DNA of 64,000 bases. Origin: Azorinus chamasolen. Lineage: Eukaryota; Mollusca; Bivalvia; Cardiida; Solecurtidae. This document shows positions 22,861-33,889 of this stretch, piece after piece. The position numbers and the translations under genes were made by a program. How positions within the stretch are numbered: the first letter of the stretch is position 1; each line of letters opens with the position of its first letter. The notes beneath the pieces are model-generated. The model saw only the letters and a program-made list of their open reading frames with translations, was not told where the DNA came from and ran no database searches. Location: contig OY755240.1 of NCBI GenBank assembly GCA_963576725.1, positions 33,174,620-33,238,619 of the forward strand. The letters run 5' to 3'.

Positions 22861-23129
22861 TTAACCCCTTTAGTGTCATGAAAACGGATCTGTGATACCA
22901 TATGCAAACAGTTTGAATCCAGATGAGACGCCGAGTAACACAGCGTCTCATCAGGATCCGAACTGTTTGACACTCCGATTATCTTTTTATTAAGGAATTG
23001 AAGAAACATCTACTCTAAATCTTGAAGCAGACGAAACTGTGTCCTGCAGACGACAATGTGTCCAGCAGACGACAATGTGTTCTGCAGACGACAATGTGTC
23101 CAGCAGACGACAATGCTGCCAAGAGTTAA
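22861..23129. mobile_element. Family-III MITE with an expanded end
   Basis: TTAACCCCTTTAGTGTCATG at the left, GAGACGCCGAGTAACACAGC dyad at about 22925-22945, and the right end expanded into the 19-bp array. Confidence 0.75.
23030..23117. repeat. 19-bp repeat, about 5 copies, from a family-III MITE end
   Basis: Unit CAGCAGACGACAATGTGTC. The same motif occurs once near the right end of the intact family-III element at 6451-6641. Confidence 0.85.
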
Positions 23130-23829
23130 TACTACATTGTACAGTTGTGTATTTTATGATTTTCACCATCGGCCTTCTACTGGCGACTTTGTGATAACCT
23201 TTGCAAACAAAGTAACTCGTCGTCTCATCAGGATCCAAACTGTTTGTCACTCTGACACTCTGTTTTTAAAGATATTGAATAAAAAAGAATTTTGAGAATT
23301 GATGCATACGACAATATTTGCATAGGACAATTGCCCGGGAGGCAGAAGGTTAAAGGAACAAACTCGCATAGTCTTATATTTGTTGTCCCTTACCACGCTG
23401 TAGAAAACAAAATGTCTGCTCAAATTTAGTCTGGTGAAACATGACTACTTCCGACTCGACCAAGCTTTTGAGAAGAATAAATTAACCGAGTGTCAAACAG
23501 CCTGGACTCTGATGAGACGTCGAGTGCCCAGGAGCTTTCTGCATGCTTTCTGCATGCATTAAGCAACCACCTGCTTAAAAAATACCTAAATTATCTTTAA
23601 TAAAATTAAGGTTTAGAGAGGTTTTACTGCATTTGGGACACTATTCGATAAGTTACATTCTCGAAACGCACAGGAAATTGCAAAATTGAAACTCCGATGT
23701 CTGCATGTATACCTGACTCCATAAATATTCATGAAAGAAGTATGTCATCATGTATTTTAATCAGCTGTATTTTACAATAACATACGGACGCAGGAATGTT
23801 TAACCAAGGCGGAAAGTGTAGAAAAAAGG

Positions 23830-24655
23830 TAACTTCCCATTTCGTCTACTTCCCATTTCGTCTATTTCGTCTATTTCGCATTTCGTCTACTTCCCATTTC
23901 ATCTACTATTTTGGCATTTGTTCCCATTTCGTCTACTCCTAATTTTACACCCTTTCCCATTTCGTCTACTGCTTATATTTTTATGTCTACTGCTTATATT
24001 TTTATGTCTTTGATCAACAGTATATTATCTTCACATCAGGCAAAATACATGCATTTTAGGTCTTTTTAATATCAAGTTATAGCTTTTTTGGTTTATCTTG
24101 ACCCAAACTATTGATCTGGATCAAAACCCGAAACAGTTTTCTGTAGGAGTTTTAAGATTTAACTTAGAAATTTTATGCAAGCAAAAATGCAATTTAAAAA
24201 ACAAACAAGAAACAACTTCCAATCAAGGAAAATGATCATCATCTAGACTTTTGATCTGGGTCCAAACCCAACTGATGTAAGTCATGGTAATGCTTAAGAA
24301 AACTGTGAAAACATGATTATGCAATGGCCCAACTGATATAAGTCATGGTAATACTTAAGAAAACATGATTATGCAATGCCCCCCCCCCCCCCCCCCCAAC
24401 AGTGATAGGTGTCAAAAATACTACTGTGGATTAAGTCTGCTGCCCAAAAAAGCATCTTAAGTATTTAAAAAAATTCTATAAAAACACATTAAAAAGTCCT
24501 AAAATATCTGAATCTTGTATGATATTAATAAAATAACTGAGTAAATATAACTTAATTATAACAGTAGATGAAATGGGAACAGGGTAAAATTTTAGAGTAG
24601 ACGAAATGGGAATGAATTACAGCGGACGAAATGGGAAGTAGACGAAATGGGAATT
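23830..24655. mobile_element. 0.83 kb foldback element with CCCATTTCGTCTAC subrepeats
   Basis: The left end has repeated TTCCCATTTCGTCTAC motifs (23832-23965). The right end has the inverse GTAGACGAAATGGGAA repeated (24545-24652). The middle is AT-rich with a poly-C run at 24379-24397 and no ORF. It interrupts a family-I MITE, whose halves lie at 23720-23829 and 24656-24785. Confidence 0.82.
24379..24398. repeat. Poly-C run
   Basis: About 19 consecutive C inside the 0.83 kb foldback element. A G run (about 14) is at 25699-25712 and a C-rich tract at 36111-36146. Confidence 0.85.
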
Positions 24656-25495
24656 AACCGAAAAAAAATTATATTATGCCATAAGCAAATAGAACAGTCC
24701 CTGATCAGACGGTTCCTACAGGAGCCGTCTGATCTGGCTCTATTCTGTCTGTTAAGGCGTAGAAAAGAATAGTATTTATACAAGATGGCTTTACTTTCTG
24801 TTTGCCATGTTACATGTTTCTTTTAAAAATCCCTGAATATTTACAGTAAGCTTGACCTGTTTGATCATTCAGCGTTGACGTCCTTTCAAAACTGAAGTAG
24901 ACCACATGAATTTTGGCAGTAGAAAGTTACTTGAAATTTAATGAGCTATAGTGCTGCACTTTCATAACTGCTCATGAACAGACTCAATAAAACCGAGTAT
25001 ACATGTTTCTCATTTTGCACTGCTGCTTTTTCTTTAGAAGGATCTTCTACTTCAGAATTTATATACTTCACACTAGCAGGTGTTAAGTGCTTGTGTGGCG
25101 GTGGTAAACAGTCGCCCGTACTTCATTTTTGTTGTTATATCGTCTGGTCCTTCGGGACCTTTAGTTTTTGTTATTAGTTTTTAAATTGAATAACGCTTAA
25201 GCCGGTGCTAGAGGGCATGAGTAGTGTTTCACTTTTCATAATTGCTCACAAACAGACTCAATAAAAAAACGAGCCTACATTTCTTTGCATTGCTGCTTTT
25301 TCTTTCGAAGGATCTCCTACTTTTAGAACTTTTTTATAAGCAACCTAAGGCAGACCCATGTACATAGGAATATCTACACAAAGCGAGCCTTATGTCTCGT
25401 TAACCCATGGTATATTTTAATGTCGGTAGTAGTTGTATTGTCTATGGAACTAGTTAAAGTGAAGTGGATGAATGAGTGAGGAAGTGAGTGAGTTA

Positions 25496-25536
25496 GTCAA
25501 TTAGTGAGTGAGTGAGTGAGTGAGTGAGTGAGAGTA
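25496..25536. repeat. (GTGA)n microsatellite
   Basis: Repeated AGTGAGTGAGTGAGTGAG run. Confidence 0.85.
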
Positions 25537-25828
25537 CGGTGTTGTCAAAATCAATACAATAGAACCTCTTCATATACAGTATGCTCATTGCTGGGCAAAG
25601 GTTCCTATTTGAGTTTTCTGTATGATTTTTGTGCTACATTAAGCTACCATCTGTCTTCAAACTCCACATTTAGACTTGGTCTGACTGGTCTTCTTGGGGT
25701 GGGGGGGGGGGGGGTATTGGATGCCATGTACTGTCATCATGCATGGCCTGATATCATAAGAACGATGAAAAACTGAACATGCTGCTGCTGGATTTTCATC
25801 AACTTGACTTCCATATAGTTATTTGGAA

Positions 25829-25977
25829 TACAGCAGAACCTGGTTTAAGCGTCCATTTATTTACTGAACATACGGGTCTTAAAAGAGCAGGTGGTTGCTT
25901 AATGCAGGGAAAAATAATGCAGAAAGCTCCTATAGGAGACACCTTTTTCATGGCCGCATACGACAGGTCCTACTGTA
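25829..25977. mobile_element. Family-II MITE, right arm shortened
   Basis: TACAGCAGAACCTGGTTTAA at the left, GAAAGCTCCTATAGGAGAC centre, ATACGACAGGTCCTACTGTA at the right. A decayed copy lies at 25555-25680 and a half copy at 23531-23632. Confidence 0.68.
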
Positions 25978-26905
25978 TATATTGTTCCCATAAGAGCAAC
26001 AACATAACAACTAAAACTTTCCTTAATTGTCCTAAATATTCTGACACCCTAAATATTCTGACACCCAGTTGTCCCTCTCAATGGTTCTGTAAAGCTGACT
26101 CATACAATATGGCACCGTTTTGTCAAACGGCTCCTTCTAGATGAGTATGACCTGTGTCTGTCACTATCTACCAATGGTTGTCTACAGCAGAAACAGTCTT
26201 AAGCAGCCATTCATTAGCTCCGACAGAAATTCAAAATGACCATGATTTACTGCGAGACTAGGTTTTAGATTTACACTCCAGAACAATACAGTTGCAATAT
26301 GTTTCACTGTGCTCACTAAGCCACACTATGCCCAAGAACTCTTTGGTGTTGGTTGTGTTGTTAACATTATGCAGGTCATTTGCAGGTCATTTGCTGTCCA
26401 GCATAATGTACTCAATAAAATACCTTCTGCACTCTGAGCAATTATTGTCTGCAAATATTGTCGTCTGCTGCTATTCTAAAAATACGTTTTCTTCCATATC
26501 TGTTCAAAAACAAATGTCAGAGTGACAAACAGTTTGGACCCTGATGAGGAGCCAAGTTACTCGGCGTCTCATCTGGATTCAGACTGTTTGCAAAGGTTAT
26601 TATAAATGCTAAAACCCAAAGCAATAGCAGATGGAACAAATTTCATACCTGTTTAAAGGAACAGTTGCTTATTTCAGAAGTCAGTTGATCGTCCTTGTTC
26701 AGAACTTGGTATGTCCTTGCATAACCTTCCTTATAAAAAAAATAATAAATTCTGAAGAGAGGTGATCCCCCGAAAGCAAAAATTGCAACACAAAAGGAGA
26801 AAATTGCAGACTCGGTTTTATTGAGTCTGTTCATGAGCAGTAATTGAAAGTGCAACACTGCTCACGCCCCCTAGCACCGCCTTAAGCGGTATTCAATTTT
26901 CAGAA

Positions 26906-27325
26906 CAAAATGTACTGAAATTCATGATCTCGAAGGATCAGAAAGTATAACAACACTGAGTTAAAGATACATAGCAACAGAAAGGTTTTGTATCAGAAAT
27001 AAGAAAAGGTCCTTTAATCGTAGCTATTCACTTTAAAATACCTTTTAAAGCATGCTTTAAGTTATGCCTATCAAATTGACTGTCAAGCCTATCAAATTGA
27101 CTGTCAAAAGGTCTTATCAGTGCCTGAAACATCACATGAGCACTATGTATTTCTAGGTTTCCAAATGTTCATATTGCCTTCTTTAAGTGTTTGAAATATA
27201 GTTTTCAGCAAAATGAAATATTAAACCATTTTCCTCATTCTGCAATCATTTTAAAATTTCCCATGTATCTCTAAGTCAAAATTACTAAATAATATAATTG
27301 CTCTCTGTTTAATCTTCTATCCTGC
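26906..27325. other. AT-rich intergenic sequence, nothing recognised
   Basis: Contains only a local direct duplication (CCTATCAAATTGACTGTCAA) at 27067-27106. Confidence 0.5.
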
Positions 27326-27749
27326 TTAAGGTATTTCCAGCAATGGCCGTATGTTTACCTCCTTCAATTTGACCTTCATATTAAAAATTTATTAAATCTA
27401 TATTTTTAACAATTTTCAGCAATTATTTTAATACAGTTATTAAGTAAAGGTGCTAGTGTAGTTCATAAATTTTAAACAACGCTTTTTAAGAGTTAAATAA
27501 AAACGTTTTTAATTTTTACCTGAAAATATGCTGCAAAGAGATGTTATATAACTCACTTTGCCAGATTTTTTAAAAAGAAAAACTTTTTTTTTCAAAAGTG
27601 TCCTTCCAAATATCTTCTTTAGTCCTGTTGGTGTATTAATAAGTCCTTATTATATGATAAATGCTCCAATTTCCCAAACACCACTATATTTCAATCATAG
27701 CAAATTGTCCAACAAAAAGGACATGTTCAATATGTAACAGGTCATATTA

Positions 27750-27960
27750 TTTATCTGCAGCAGAAATATCTTAATATTCATGAAGTCATTATTTCTTACA
27801 TGAATATCATGGAGAGTCTTTTGATCTTGATCTGCAGTTTGCCTATGTGTTTCTGTATGAATATTCAGGGTTAGTTTGTAAAGGTATTTCTGCTGCAGAT
27901 AAATACAGGTTGTCCCAAAAAGAACGGAACCCTGGAACAAATGTGTATTCTAACCAATGT
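27750..27960. mobile_element. Small inverted repeat and mariner-like terminus inside the 2.1 kb element
   Basis: ATTTATCTGCAGCAGAAATA (27750s) is inverted as TATTTCTGCTGCAGATAAAT (27885-27904). Next to it, CAGGTTGTCCCAAAAAGAAC resembles the terminal repeat of mariner-type elements. Confidence 0.45.
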
Positions 27961-27999
27961 AATCGGACACTTTAAAATGTATATATTTACTTTTGTATA

Positions 28000-29065
28000 T
28001 ATACAAGATACAAGATACAAATATTTATTCGGTATAAAATAGCATAAGCATATTCATAGCCATCAATATATATATATATATATATGAACAATTAAATATC
28101 TACATACGTAAAGAGCAATGACATGGAAAGTAATATTCTTCATTCAGTAAAGTTTACAGAGAAGTATGGACTGATCAGAGTTATGGTAAATTAAATTAAT
28201 AAATGTATTTTCTTATTTTGGGTATATGAATGATGCGGCAGAGATTGTGAATTTTTAATTTTCTAATTTTCACCTCTAAGTTTGGATGCATTGTAAATAA
28301 ATTTCGAGAGATTACGGATAATTCTTGGTGATTTAGATGACATCAAGTTTTTACATTTGTGAGTATTTCATTGAATTTCGGACATACTAAGAGGAAGTGG
28401 TATTCGTCTTCTATCATGTTCATGTTGCAATTTTAACAGATTCTCTCTGTTCTTGGTATATTTAAATGTCTGCCTTTCTCAATAGCTAAATCATGTGAAG
28501 AGAGTCTAAATTTGGTAAGGGCAATTCTGTAACTATTAATATTTATGCAGCTACGGTAGTTTTCTATTTCGTGATTTTCTTTGTACTTACAGTATGACAT
28601 TAGTCGACTTGAAGTGTTGATACTATTATGCCAGTTTTGCTTGTAGGAATCTATGGGTCGTTGTTTGATGACATTAAAATTTATCGTGGTATTCTCTTGC
28701 TTTATCCATACATCTGACATTCCTATTTCATCAAGAATTTGTTTTACATGTGATGCCCAATTTGTACCGCCATATGTGTTGTTATTATTTGCGTCTTGCT
28801 TTAACATATTGTATATTATCTTTACAAGTGCATTATTTCCAGATTGGATCATTTTTATCAAAGATTTTATTACATGTATTAAGATTTTTCGGCGTATCTT
28901 CATAGGATATCTACCTAGCTCTCCATACAAACCATCAAGATTAGTACTTTTTCGAACACATAATACCTTTCTCAAAAAATTTTTACAGTGTATTAGTTCT
29001 ATATTTTTACATTCGTGGTATCCGAAAATATATGTCATTTGTGCATATTTCTTCCAAATTTCTCT
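28000..29065 (-). pseudogene. LINE C-terminal remnant
   Basis: Minus-strand frame 29038-28433 contains FLRKVLCV and LDGLYGELGRYPMKIRRK, the same post-RT region as at 47.4 kb but clearly diverged. After a stop comes MIEDEYHFLLVCPKFNEIL (near 28408), the EDExHF zinc-knuckle-like end. A (TATCTTG)n-like tail sits near 28010-28025 and a (TA)n run at 28068-28085. It is nested inside the 2.1 kb long-terminal-repeat element. Confidence 0.75.
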
Positions 29066-29488
29066 TAAAAATAGGCATTGGTTTTAAAGATATGAGTACT
29101 TTAATGAATGCACCTAAAATCTGTTTTAACATGATATGCGTACATTGCATAGTCCATGCCAATATCAAGTTAAAAGGGGAGTTTTGGATGCTTTCGTTTA
29201 AATGCTGATATCAATCTGGAAAAGTGAGTTATATGACACCTCATTTTTGCATATTTTCAGGTAAAACTTATTTATTTATTTTTTAAAAAACCCCAAAAAC
29301 GTTGTTTAATATTTTTATGAACTACATAGGACCTTTACTTAATAACTGTATTAAAATAATTGCTGAACATTGTTAAAAATATAGATTTAATCAATTTTTA
29401 ATATGAAGGTCAAATTGAAAGGAGGTAAACAAATGGCCATTGATGGAAACATCTTAAACATGTTTTACGCAGCCATTTTACGCTTGCG

Positions 29489-29682
29489 TAAAACCTCGCT
29501 TGTTTATTGAATATAGGTGTCTTAAAAAGCAAGGTGATTGCTTAATGCAGGGCAAAGGCAATGCAGAACGCTCCTATAGGAGCTATCTACATTACTTTTG
29601 ACCTGCATTAAGCTACCATCCGCTTTACAGACCCATAATTAGACCTGGTTTTGATGGCCGTTTAAGACAGTTTCTACTGTAT
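29489..29682. mobile_element. Family-II MITE
   Basis: CGTAAAACCTCGCTTGTTTA at the left, GAACGCTCCTATAGGAGCTA centre, TTTAAGACAGTTTCTACTGT at the right. It follows the 2.1 kb element directly. Confidence 0.7.
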
Positions 29683-29934
29683 GTATGTCTGTCCAAAACT
29701 TCAGGTTATTAGGATACGTCCTGAAATCACGGTCAACTTTGAGGGACTGTGGGCAATTAAGTAACAAACCATCATCGGAAAATTGTGTTTTATTTTGATT
29801 AAATCGGCAAATGTGTTCAAAGTGAAGATAAAATGAAATACGCTATTGCCTGGACAAAGTCTTTCTTTGCAATTGTGTTTGTATCATTGTCCACGGTTAT
29901 GCTATGAATAAAGTAGTGTATGAACAAGTCTCTA

Positions 29935-30090
29935 TAACCCTTTCCTTCATATAAACGTATTTGCAAACAAAGCAGATCCAGATCAGACGGCTTCTATGGG
30001 AGACCGGTTTATTTACCTTCTAAAATGACTACAATATTCACCCTTCTGTATTCCAGTATAACTATTTTGTCCATGAATATTCAGTATGTA
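29935..30090. mobile_element. Family-I MITE fragment
   Basis: TAACCCTTTCCTTCATATAA, TTTGCAAACAAAGCAGATCC, and an incomplete right hairpin arm. Confidence 0.55.
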
Positions 30091-30232
30091 TTGCAATTTG
30101 GAATAAAGATAGAACAGGGAAATAAAAAAGCACATGTATATGCTGTCTATAGTTTTAACGAAAACCATTCAGTGGTATAGTTTCAGAACTTATCAATGTT
30201 CTCTACACAGCTACGAACATTAAATGAAACAA

Positions 30233-30435
30233 GGTAGAGTCTCGCTAAAGTGACCACATGGTTTATGAGCATAGGGCACCGTAAAACCAGGTGGATGCTT
30301 AATTCAGTACAATAGTGATACAGAAAACTCCTATAGGAACTTTCTACACCACTTTGTCCAGCATTAAGCTACCACATGTTTTAAAATCCAAAACTAATTT
30401 CTTTTTATTGGTAGTATTAACGAGACTTTACTGTA
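30233..30435. mobile_element. Family-II MITE
   Basis: GGTAGAGTCTCGCTAAAGTG at the left, AAAACTCCTATAGGAACTTT centre, TAACGAGACTTTACTGTA at the right. Confidence 0.7.
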
Positions 30436-30618
30436 CAAAATGAAATGTAACGTCAAGAAAAAGAAACGTCTTCAGAGGAGGAGTGCAAACAGTGCAAAAC
30501 TCAATACTACCGCCATGCCGTAGGCGTGGCACCAAATCCGCGACACTAATAAACATACACAGAACATTAATAGTAGACATATTTACTCCAATTAGGCGAC
30601 TGAATACATGAATTCCAA

Positions 30619-30838
30619 TAACCCTTTAACATTTGATAGGCAAGCCTATTGATAACTTTGCAAACGAATAGAGCAAGTTCGGGCGGCTCCTGTAGGAGCC
30701 GTCTGATCAGGACATGTTGTGTTCACTTATACAAATATATAAATCTAATTCTACATTTTAGTCACGGCCTGAATATCCTGTATCTATATGCTATTTTAGA
30801 CAACTCGGCTAATGAATATTCGCGAGTTCACCATTTAT
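30619..30838. mobile_element. Family-I MITE
   Basis: ATAACCCTTTAAC at the left, GGCGGCTCCTGTAGGAGCCG hairpin centre near 30690, and a right end with AATGAATATTCGCGAG. Confidence 0.65.
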
Positions 30839-30875
30839 AGCATGAAGAATCATCAGGGAAATTGTCAATAGAATT

Positions 30876-31072
30876 TACAGTAAAACCTTGATTATTTTAA
30901 AGACTCAAATGGACCTTTAAGACAGATGGCTGTTTAATACATGGTGAACATCCTGCAGAAACCTCTACCGGGAACTTTCTGTATGACTTTCGCGCTTTAT
31001 TAAGCAACCACTTGCTAAAAGGGTCTAAATTCTTCCGTAATAAAATTTCGAAATATCGAGGTATCTCTGTAT
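30876..31072. mobile_element. Family-II MITE
   Basis: TACAGTAAAACCTTGATTAT at the left, AAACCTCTACCGGGAACTTT centre (decayed), ATATCGAGGTATCTCTGTA at the right. Confidence 0.62.
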
Positions 31073-31146
31073 TTTGAAATTAATGTTGATGACTGGCAAA
31101 CAATTTTCTCACCGAGTGATTTTATATTGATGATTACATTATATGG

Positions 31147-31374
31147 GTAACCCTTTACCAGATAGTGAAACCTGTCTGCAAGCAAGAGTAGAACCAGACG
31201 ACTCCTGTATGTCTGGGTCTGCCTTGTTTGCTTATGGAATTATATAACGTTTGATTCTACATGTTTCTGCAATGGCAAAAACATTAAGTGTTCAAATATT
31301 ATTATAAAATTCAGAAATAATTATTCGTGATGCCATTATTTCTTACATAAATGTTCATTAGTTAAATGGTTAAA
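31147..31374. mobile_element. Family-I MITE in the 3' flank of the minus CBM14 gene
   Basis: GTAACCCTTTACC at the left and AAATGGTTAA at the right, with the hairpin around 31190-31240. It starts about 21 bases after the TGA stop, so the 3' UTR probably lies within it. Confidence 0.75.
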
Positions 31375-31394
31375 CACAACACTGTTCCAAAAGT

Positions 31395-31498
31395 TCAGAC
31401 AATAGGGAGCTGGGTTACTGCTGTCATGTTGGTACCGCATGGAGGTGGGGCGGCGTACGTGTAATCACACACACCCTGGTTTACGTCATACACCAAAC
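31395..31498 (-). CDS. Minus CBM14 gene: terminal exon
   Basis: The acceptor is tatatttcag; phase 1 in; it ends in TGA. It encodes GLVYDVNQGVCDY and then PPPCGTNMTAVTQ, aligned with the plus-strand terminal exon (GLVWNTKLQTCDF, PPPCGTSV). The acceptor and about the first 24 exon bases are repeated several times in the adjacent 78-bp array (31499-31880). A MITE begins about 21 bases past the stop codon. Confidence 0.82.
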
Positions 31499-33828
31499 CT
31501 GAAATATATATGAGAGGTACACAGTATATATCAAACCCAACCTGGTTCATTCTATATTATACCTCATACACCAGACCTGAAATATATATGAGAGGTACAC
31601 AGTATATATCAAACCCAACCTGGTTCATTCTATCTTATACGTCATACACCAGACCTGAAATATATATGAGAGGTACACAGTATATATCAAACCCAACCTG
31701 GTTCATTCTATATTATACCTCATACACCAAACCTGAACTATATATGAGAGGTACATAGTACATATTAAACACAAACTGGTTCACGTCACACACCAGACCT
31801 GAAATATATATGAGAGGCACATAGTACATATCAAGCACAACCTGGTTCATTATACATTACACGTCATACACCACACCTGAATATAATCTCTAGTAACTCG
31901 GCGTCTCACCAAAACACAAGCTGTTTGACACTTGGTCAACAGTTTCTCAAGACCTGTATTGAATCGGGTGTAGTTGTAATGGAGCAGATCCACATCAGAG
32001 AAGACCTTACGAGTATTGTTTAGAGCCGGGTAAGGGTTTATATGGAATACTCGAACCAAGCTCTCTGTACAGCACATTAGCACAAATTACTTACCCCCTG
32101 GACAAAGTGTGTGCCCAAAGAAGACACCATTGCTGCAAACAAAGTAGGAAGAACATTTGGTCTCGAGGTCAGGATAAAATCCGTCTGATTTGTCCGCACA
32201 ATCCCGATATGTCCCGCAAGGTGGCGGTACCTTCCATTTGCTGTGAATAAATTTAGTAAAAGATGACATTCATTTACGATGTTTCCATTCTATCTAAACT
32301 CAAGTTGATCTTCATTTTTTAAAGCATTTGTACACATATATGTATTATGAACTAATCAATTCTTCGTCCCAGTTGTTATTTGTAAAAATATATGTATTAT
32401 GAACTAATCTTTTCTTCATCCCAGTTGTTATTTGTACAAATATATGTATATATTATGAATTGTACAAATGTATGTATTATGAACTCATCTTTTCTTCATC
32501 CCAGTTGTTATTTGTACAAATATATGTATTATGAACTCATCTTTTCTTCATCCCAGTTGTTATTTGTTGCATGAATTCTGCTGGTGTGAACTTAGGAATA
32601 TAATTTTCGAACTGCAAGCAATGTAGACTCAGATGGATCCTGAAGGAGCTCTCTGGTCTAGGTTTATATTGTGTCTGCATGCTTCTATGTTTTTAAGGGA
32701 CAGCGGGCATTTACTGGTAAATTGGTTAAATTGACAAATGGTGTAATTCGTCAAAGTTAACGGTCTACATACAAACTGGAACTCTGGAGTATGGTAGCAT
32801 ATGTCTATCATTTCGTGAGAGCGTTGTATGGTAGTATATGTCTATCACCATTTAACTGCCTATATTTCGTGAAAGCGTTGACGTTATCAGTGGTGGATAT
32901 ATCGCATAAATATCTAACAAGTGAAAACTCGACACATGTCGTGAATTTCCGTTAATTACCATAACTCGCAGTTTTGCGTAATCGTTTTCCTCATATAAAC
33001 TCTATTCACGCATTTACAGAGTTTATCCAGATCAGACAGCTCCTGTAGGAGCTGTCTGAACAGGGTCTGCTCTGTTTGTTTATGAAATTATATAAGATCT
33101 ATCTGATGGTAATACAAGGCAATAATAGGCTGCTTAACAATAATATTATTATCTGCCTTTCATGAAAGATGCTCGTATTTACAACAAATACGTACCATAC
33201 CTACCGCGATGTGTTTCGTGAAAACTAATTGGTTAAGTTCTAACAGAAATATGTCACCATACTGGAGCAAAATTAAATTTCACACAAACAAACAAAACAT
33301 GATTTAAACAAAGACGATGGATTTTAATATACTAGAACCACTCTGGTGCTGCCGCTAGTCTGAAATTCCCTTTGTTTTGTTGTTTGTTTGGCTGGTGTTA
33401 AATACGTGAGACTGAAACTATACTGACAATGGCATGTTTGATAATTCTGCACATTGAATAAGCATTTTTCACTTGTAACATATCGTTACATCCATAGCCC
33501 TTAAATTATCTTTCCACTAGTTTGTATTTCGATAATTTTGGCATATTGGCCAAATGTATTATGCATCATTTTGAAATACGAGTTATTTCGGACATTCACC
33601 ATCTTAATCAAAACTTATTGCCATGGCCATCGTAAATTTGTCAAAAGCATGGTAATTATTAGTCATATATAGCCTCTTACTTTCCACAGACTTGTGTCTT
33701 TGTGTTGAAGGCGTCACCGATGTTACACGTGACTATTTCCATCTCCCCTCCTATACACATGGTGTAAGCACGACAGTTTTGCTCATATACGCCATCAGTC
33801 TTGTTGACACAGTTAAGGCACAAAGTAG
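31395..33828 (-). CDS. CBM14 (chitin-binding type-2) protein, 3' three exons; 5' end not located
   Basis: Exons: 33828-33681 (148 nt), 32240-32095 (146 nt), 31498-31395 (104 nt, ends TGA). Phases 1-2-1 join without a break. Exon 1 of this set gives a cysteine-rich domain (CLNCVNKTDGVYEQNC, then YTMC, VTC and VCG). The second and third together give another domain (CGTYRDCADKSDGFYPD, C, YFVC, C, then GVCDY and PPPCGTNMTA). These are peritrophin-A-like six-cysteine patterns; the family binds chitin or related glycans outside cells. The same exon sizes and phases occur in the plus-strand gene at 38318, so the two are paralogues in head-to-head orientation. A signal-peptide exon must lie above 33828 but was not found with confidence; 35233-35308 is a weak candidate upstream exon. 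Confidence 0.8.
31499..31880. repeat. 78-bp repeat, about 5 copies, containing a duplicated splice acceptor
   Basis: Unit GAAATATATATGAGAGGTAC, ACAGTATATATCAAACCCAA, CCTGGTTCATTCTATATTAT, then ACCTCATACACCAGACCT. On the minus strand each unit carries tatatttcag followed by a copy of the first bases of the CBM14 terminal exon (GTYTGGTGTATGA). The penultimate unit is shortened. Confidence 0.9.
32095..32240 (-). CDS. Minus CBM14 gene: middle exon
   Basis: The acceptor is tttattcacag and the donor GTAAGT; 146 nt, phase 2 in and 1 out. It encodes VPPPCGTYRDC, DGFYPD, KCSSYFVC and GHTLCPG, the central part of a CBM14 domain. It has exactly the same length and phases as plus-strand exon 41046-41191, with aligned motifs (CG..RDC, DG.YPD, YF.C, GH..C). 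Confidence 0.86.
32330..32572. repeat. About 54-bp repeat, 4-5 copies
   Basis: Unit ATATGTATTATGAACTAATC, TTTTCTTCATCCCAGTTGTT, ATTTGTACAA. It lies in the intron between minus CBM14 exons 32240 and 33681. Confidence 0.85.
32980..33135. mobile_element. Family-I MITE fragment
   Basis: CAGATCAGACAGCTCCTGTA then GGAGCTGTCTGAACAGGGTC form a near-perfect hairpin at 33015-33080. It lies in an intron of the minus CBM14 gene. Confidence 0.65.
33681..33828 (-). CDS. Minus CBM14 gene: first recognised exon, CBM14 domain 1
   Basis: The acceptor is gaatttcag and the donor GTAAGA; 148 nt, phase 1 in and 2 out. It encodes TLCLNC, DGVYEQNC, YTMC, VTC and VCG. The equivalent plus-strand exon (39636-39786) is 151 nt with the same phases and DGVY-xxxC spacing. 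Confidence 0.82.
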
Positions 33829-33889
33829 CTGAAATTCACCAGTTGAATTATATATATGTGTATAAAATATTTTTATCATCCTGTAATAC

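Larger units (their letters stand above)
23720..24785. mobile_element. Family-I MITE split by a foldback insertion
   Basis: The left half (23720-23829) carries CATAAATATTCATGAAAG and the usual GGCGGAAAGTGTAGAA. The right half (24656-24785) resumes with TTATATTATGCCATAAGCAA and an intact hairpin, GACGGTTCCTACAGGAGCCG. The break coincides with the ends of the 0.83 kb element. Confidence 0.72.
24890..26905. repeat. Three related dispersed repeats, the outer pair inverted
   Basis: ACTGCTCATGAACAGACTCA followed by ATAAAACCGAGT occurs at about 24966, a variant at 25243, and the inverse at about 26808-26840. The last two are bounded by AAATTGAATAACGCTTAAGC (25184) and its inverse (to 26899), suggesting an element of about 1.7 kb with diverged ends. 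A relative lies at 17322-17362. Confidence 0.6.
27326..29457. mobile_element. 2.1 kb TTAA-flanked element with about 240-bp terminal inverted repeats
   Basis: The left end is TTAAGGTATTTCCAGCAATG; the reverse complement of the right end is TTAAGATGTTTCCATCAATG. The arms stay similar to about 27575 and 29214 (GTTTACCTCCTTCAATTTGA shared). The inside holds a diverged LINE remnant and small inverted repeats but no transposase. Confidence 0.75.

Noticed and set aside
31510..31758. 82-codon plus-strand frame with 26-residue repeats
   Set aside because: Translation of the 78-bp array on the wrong strand.
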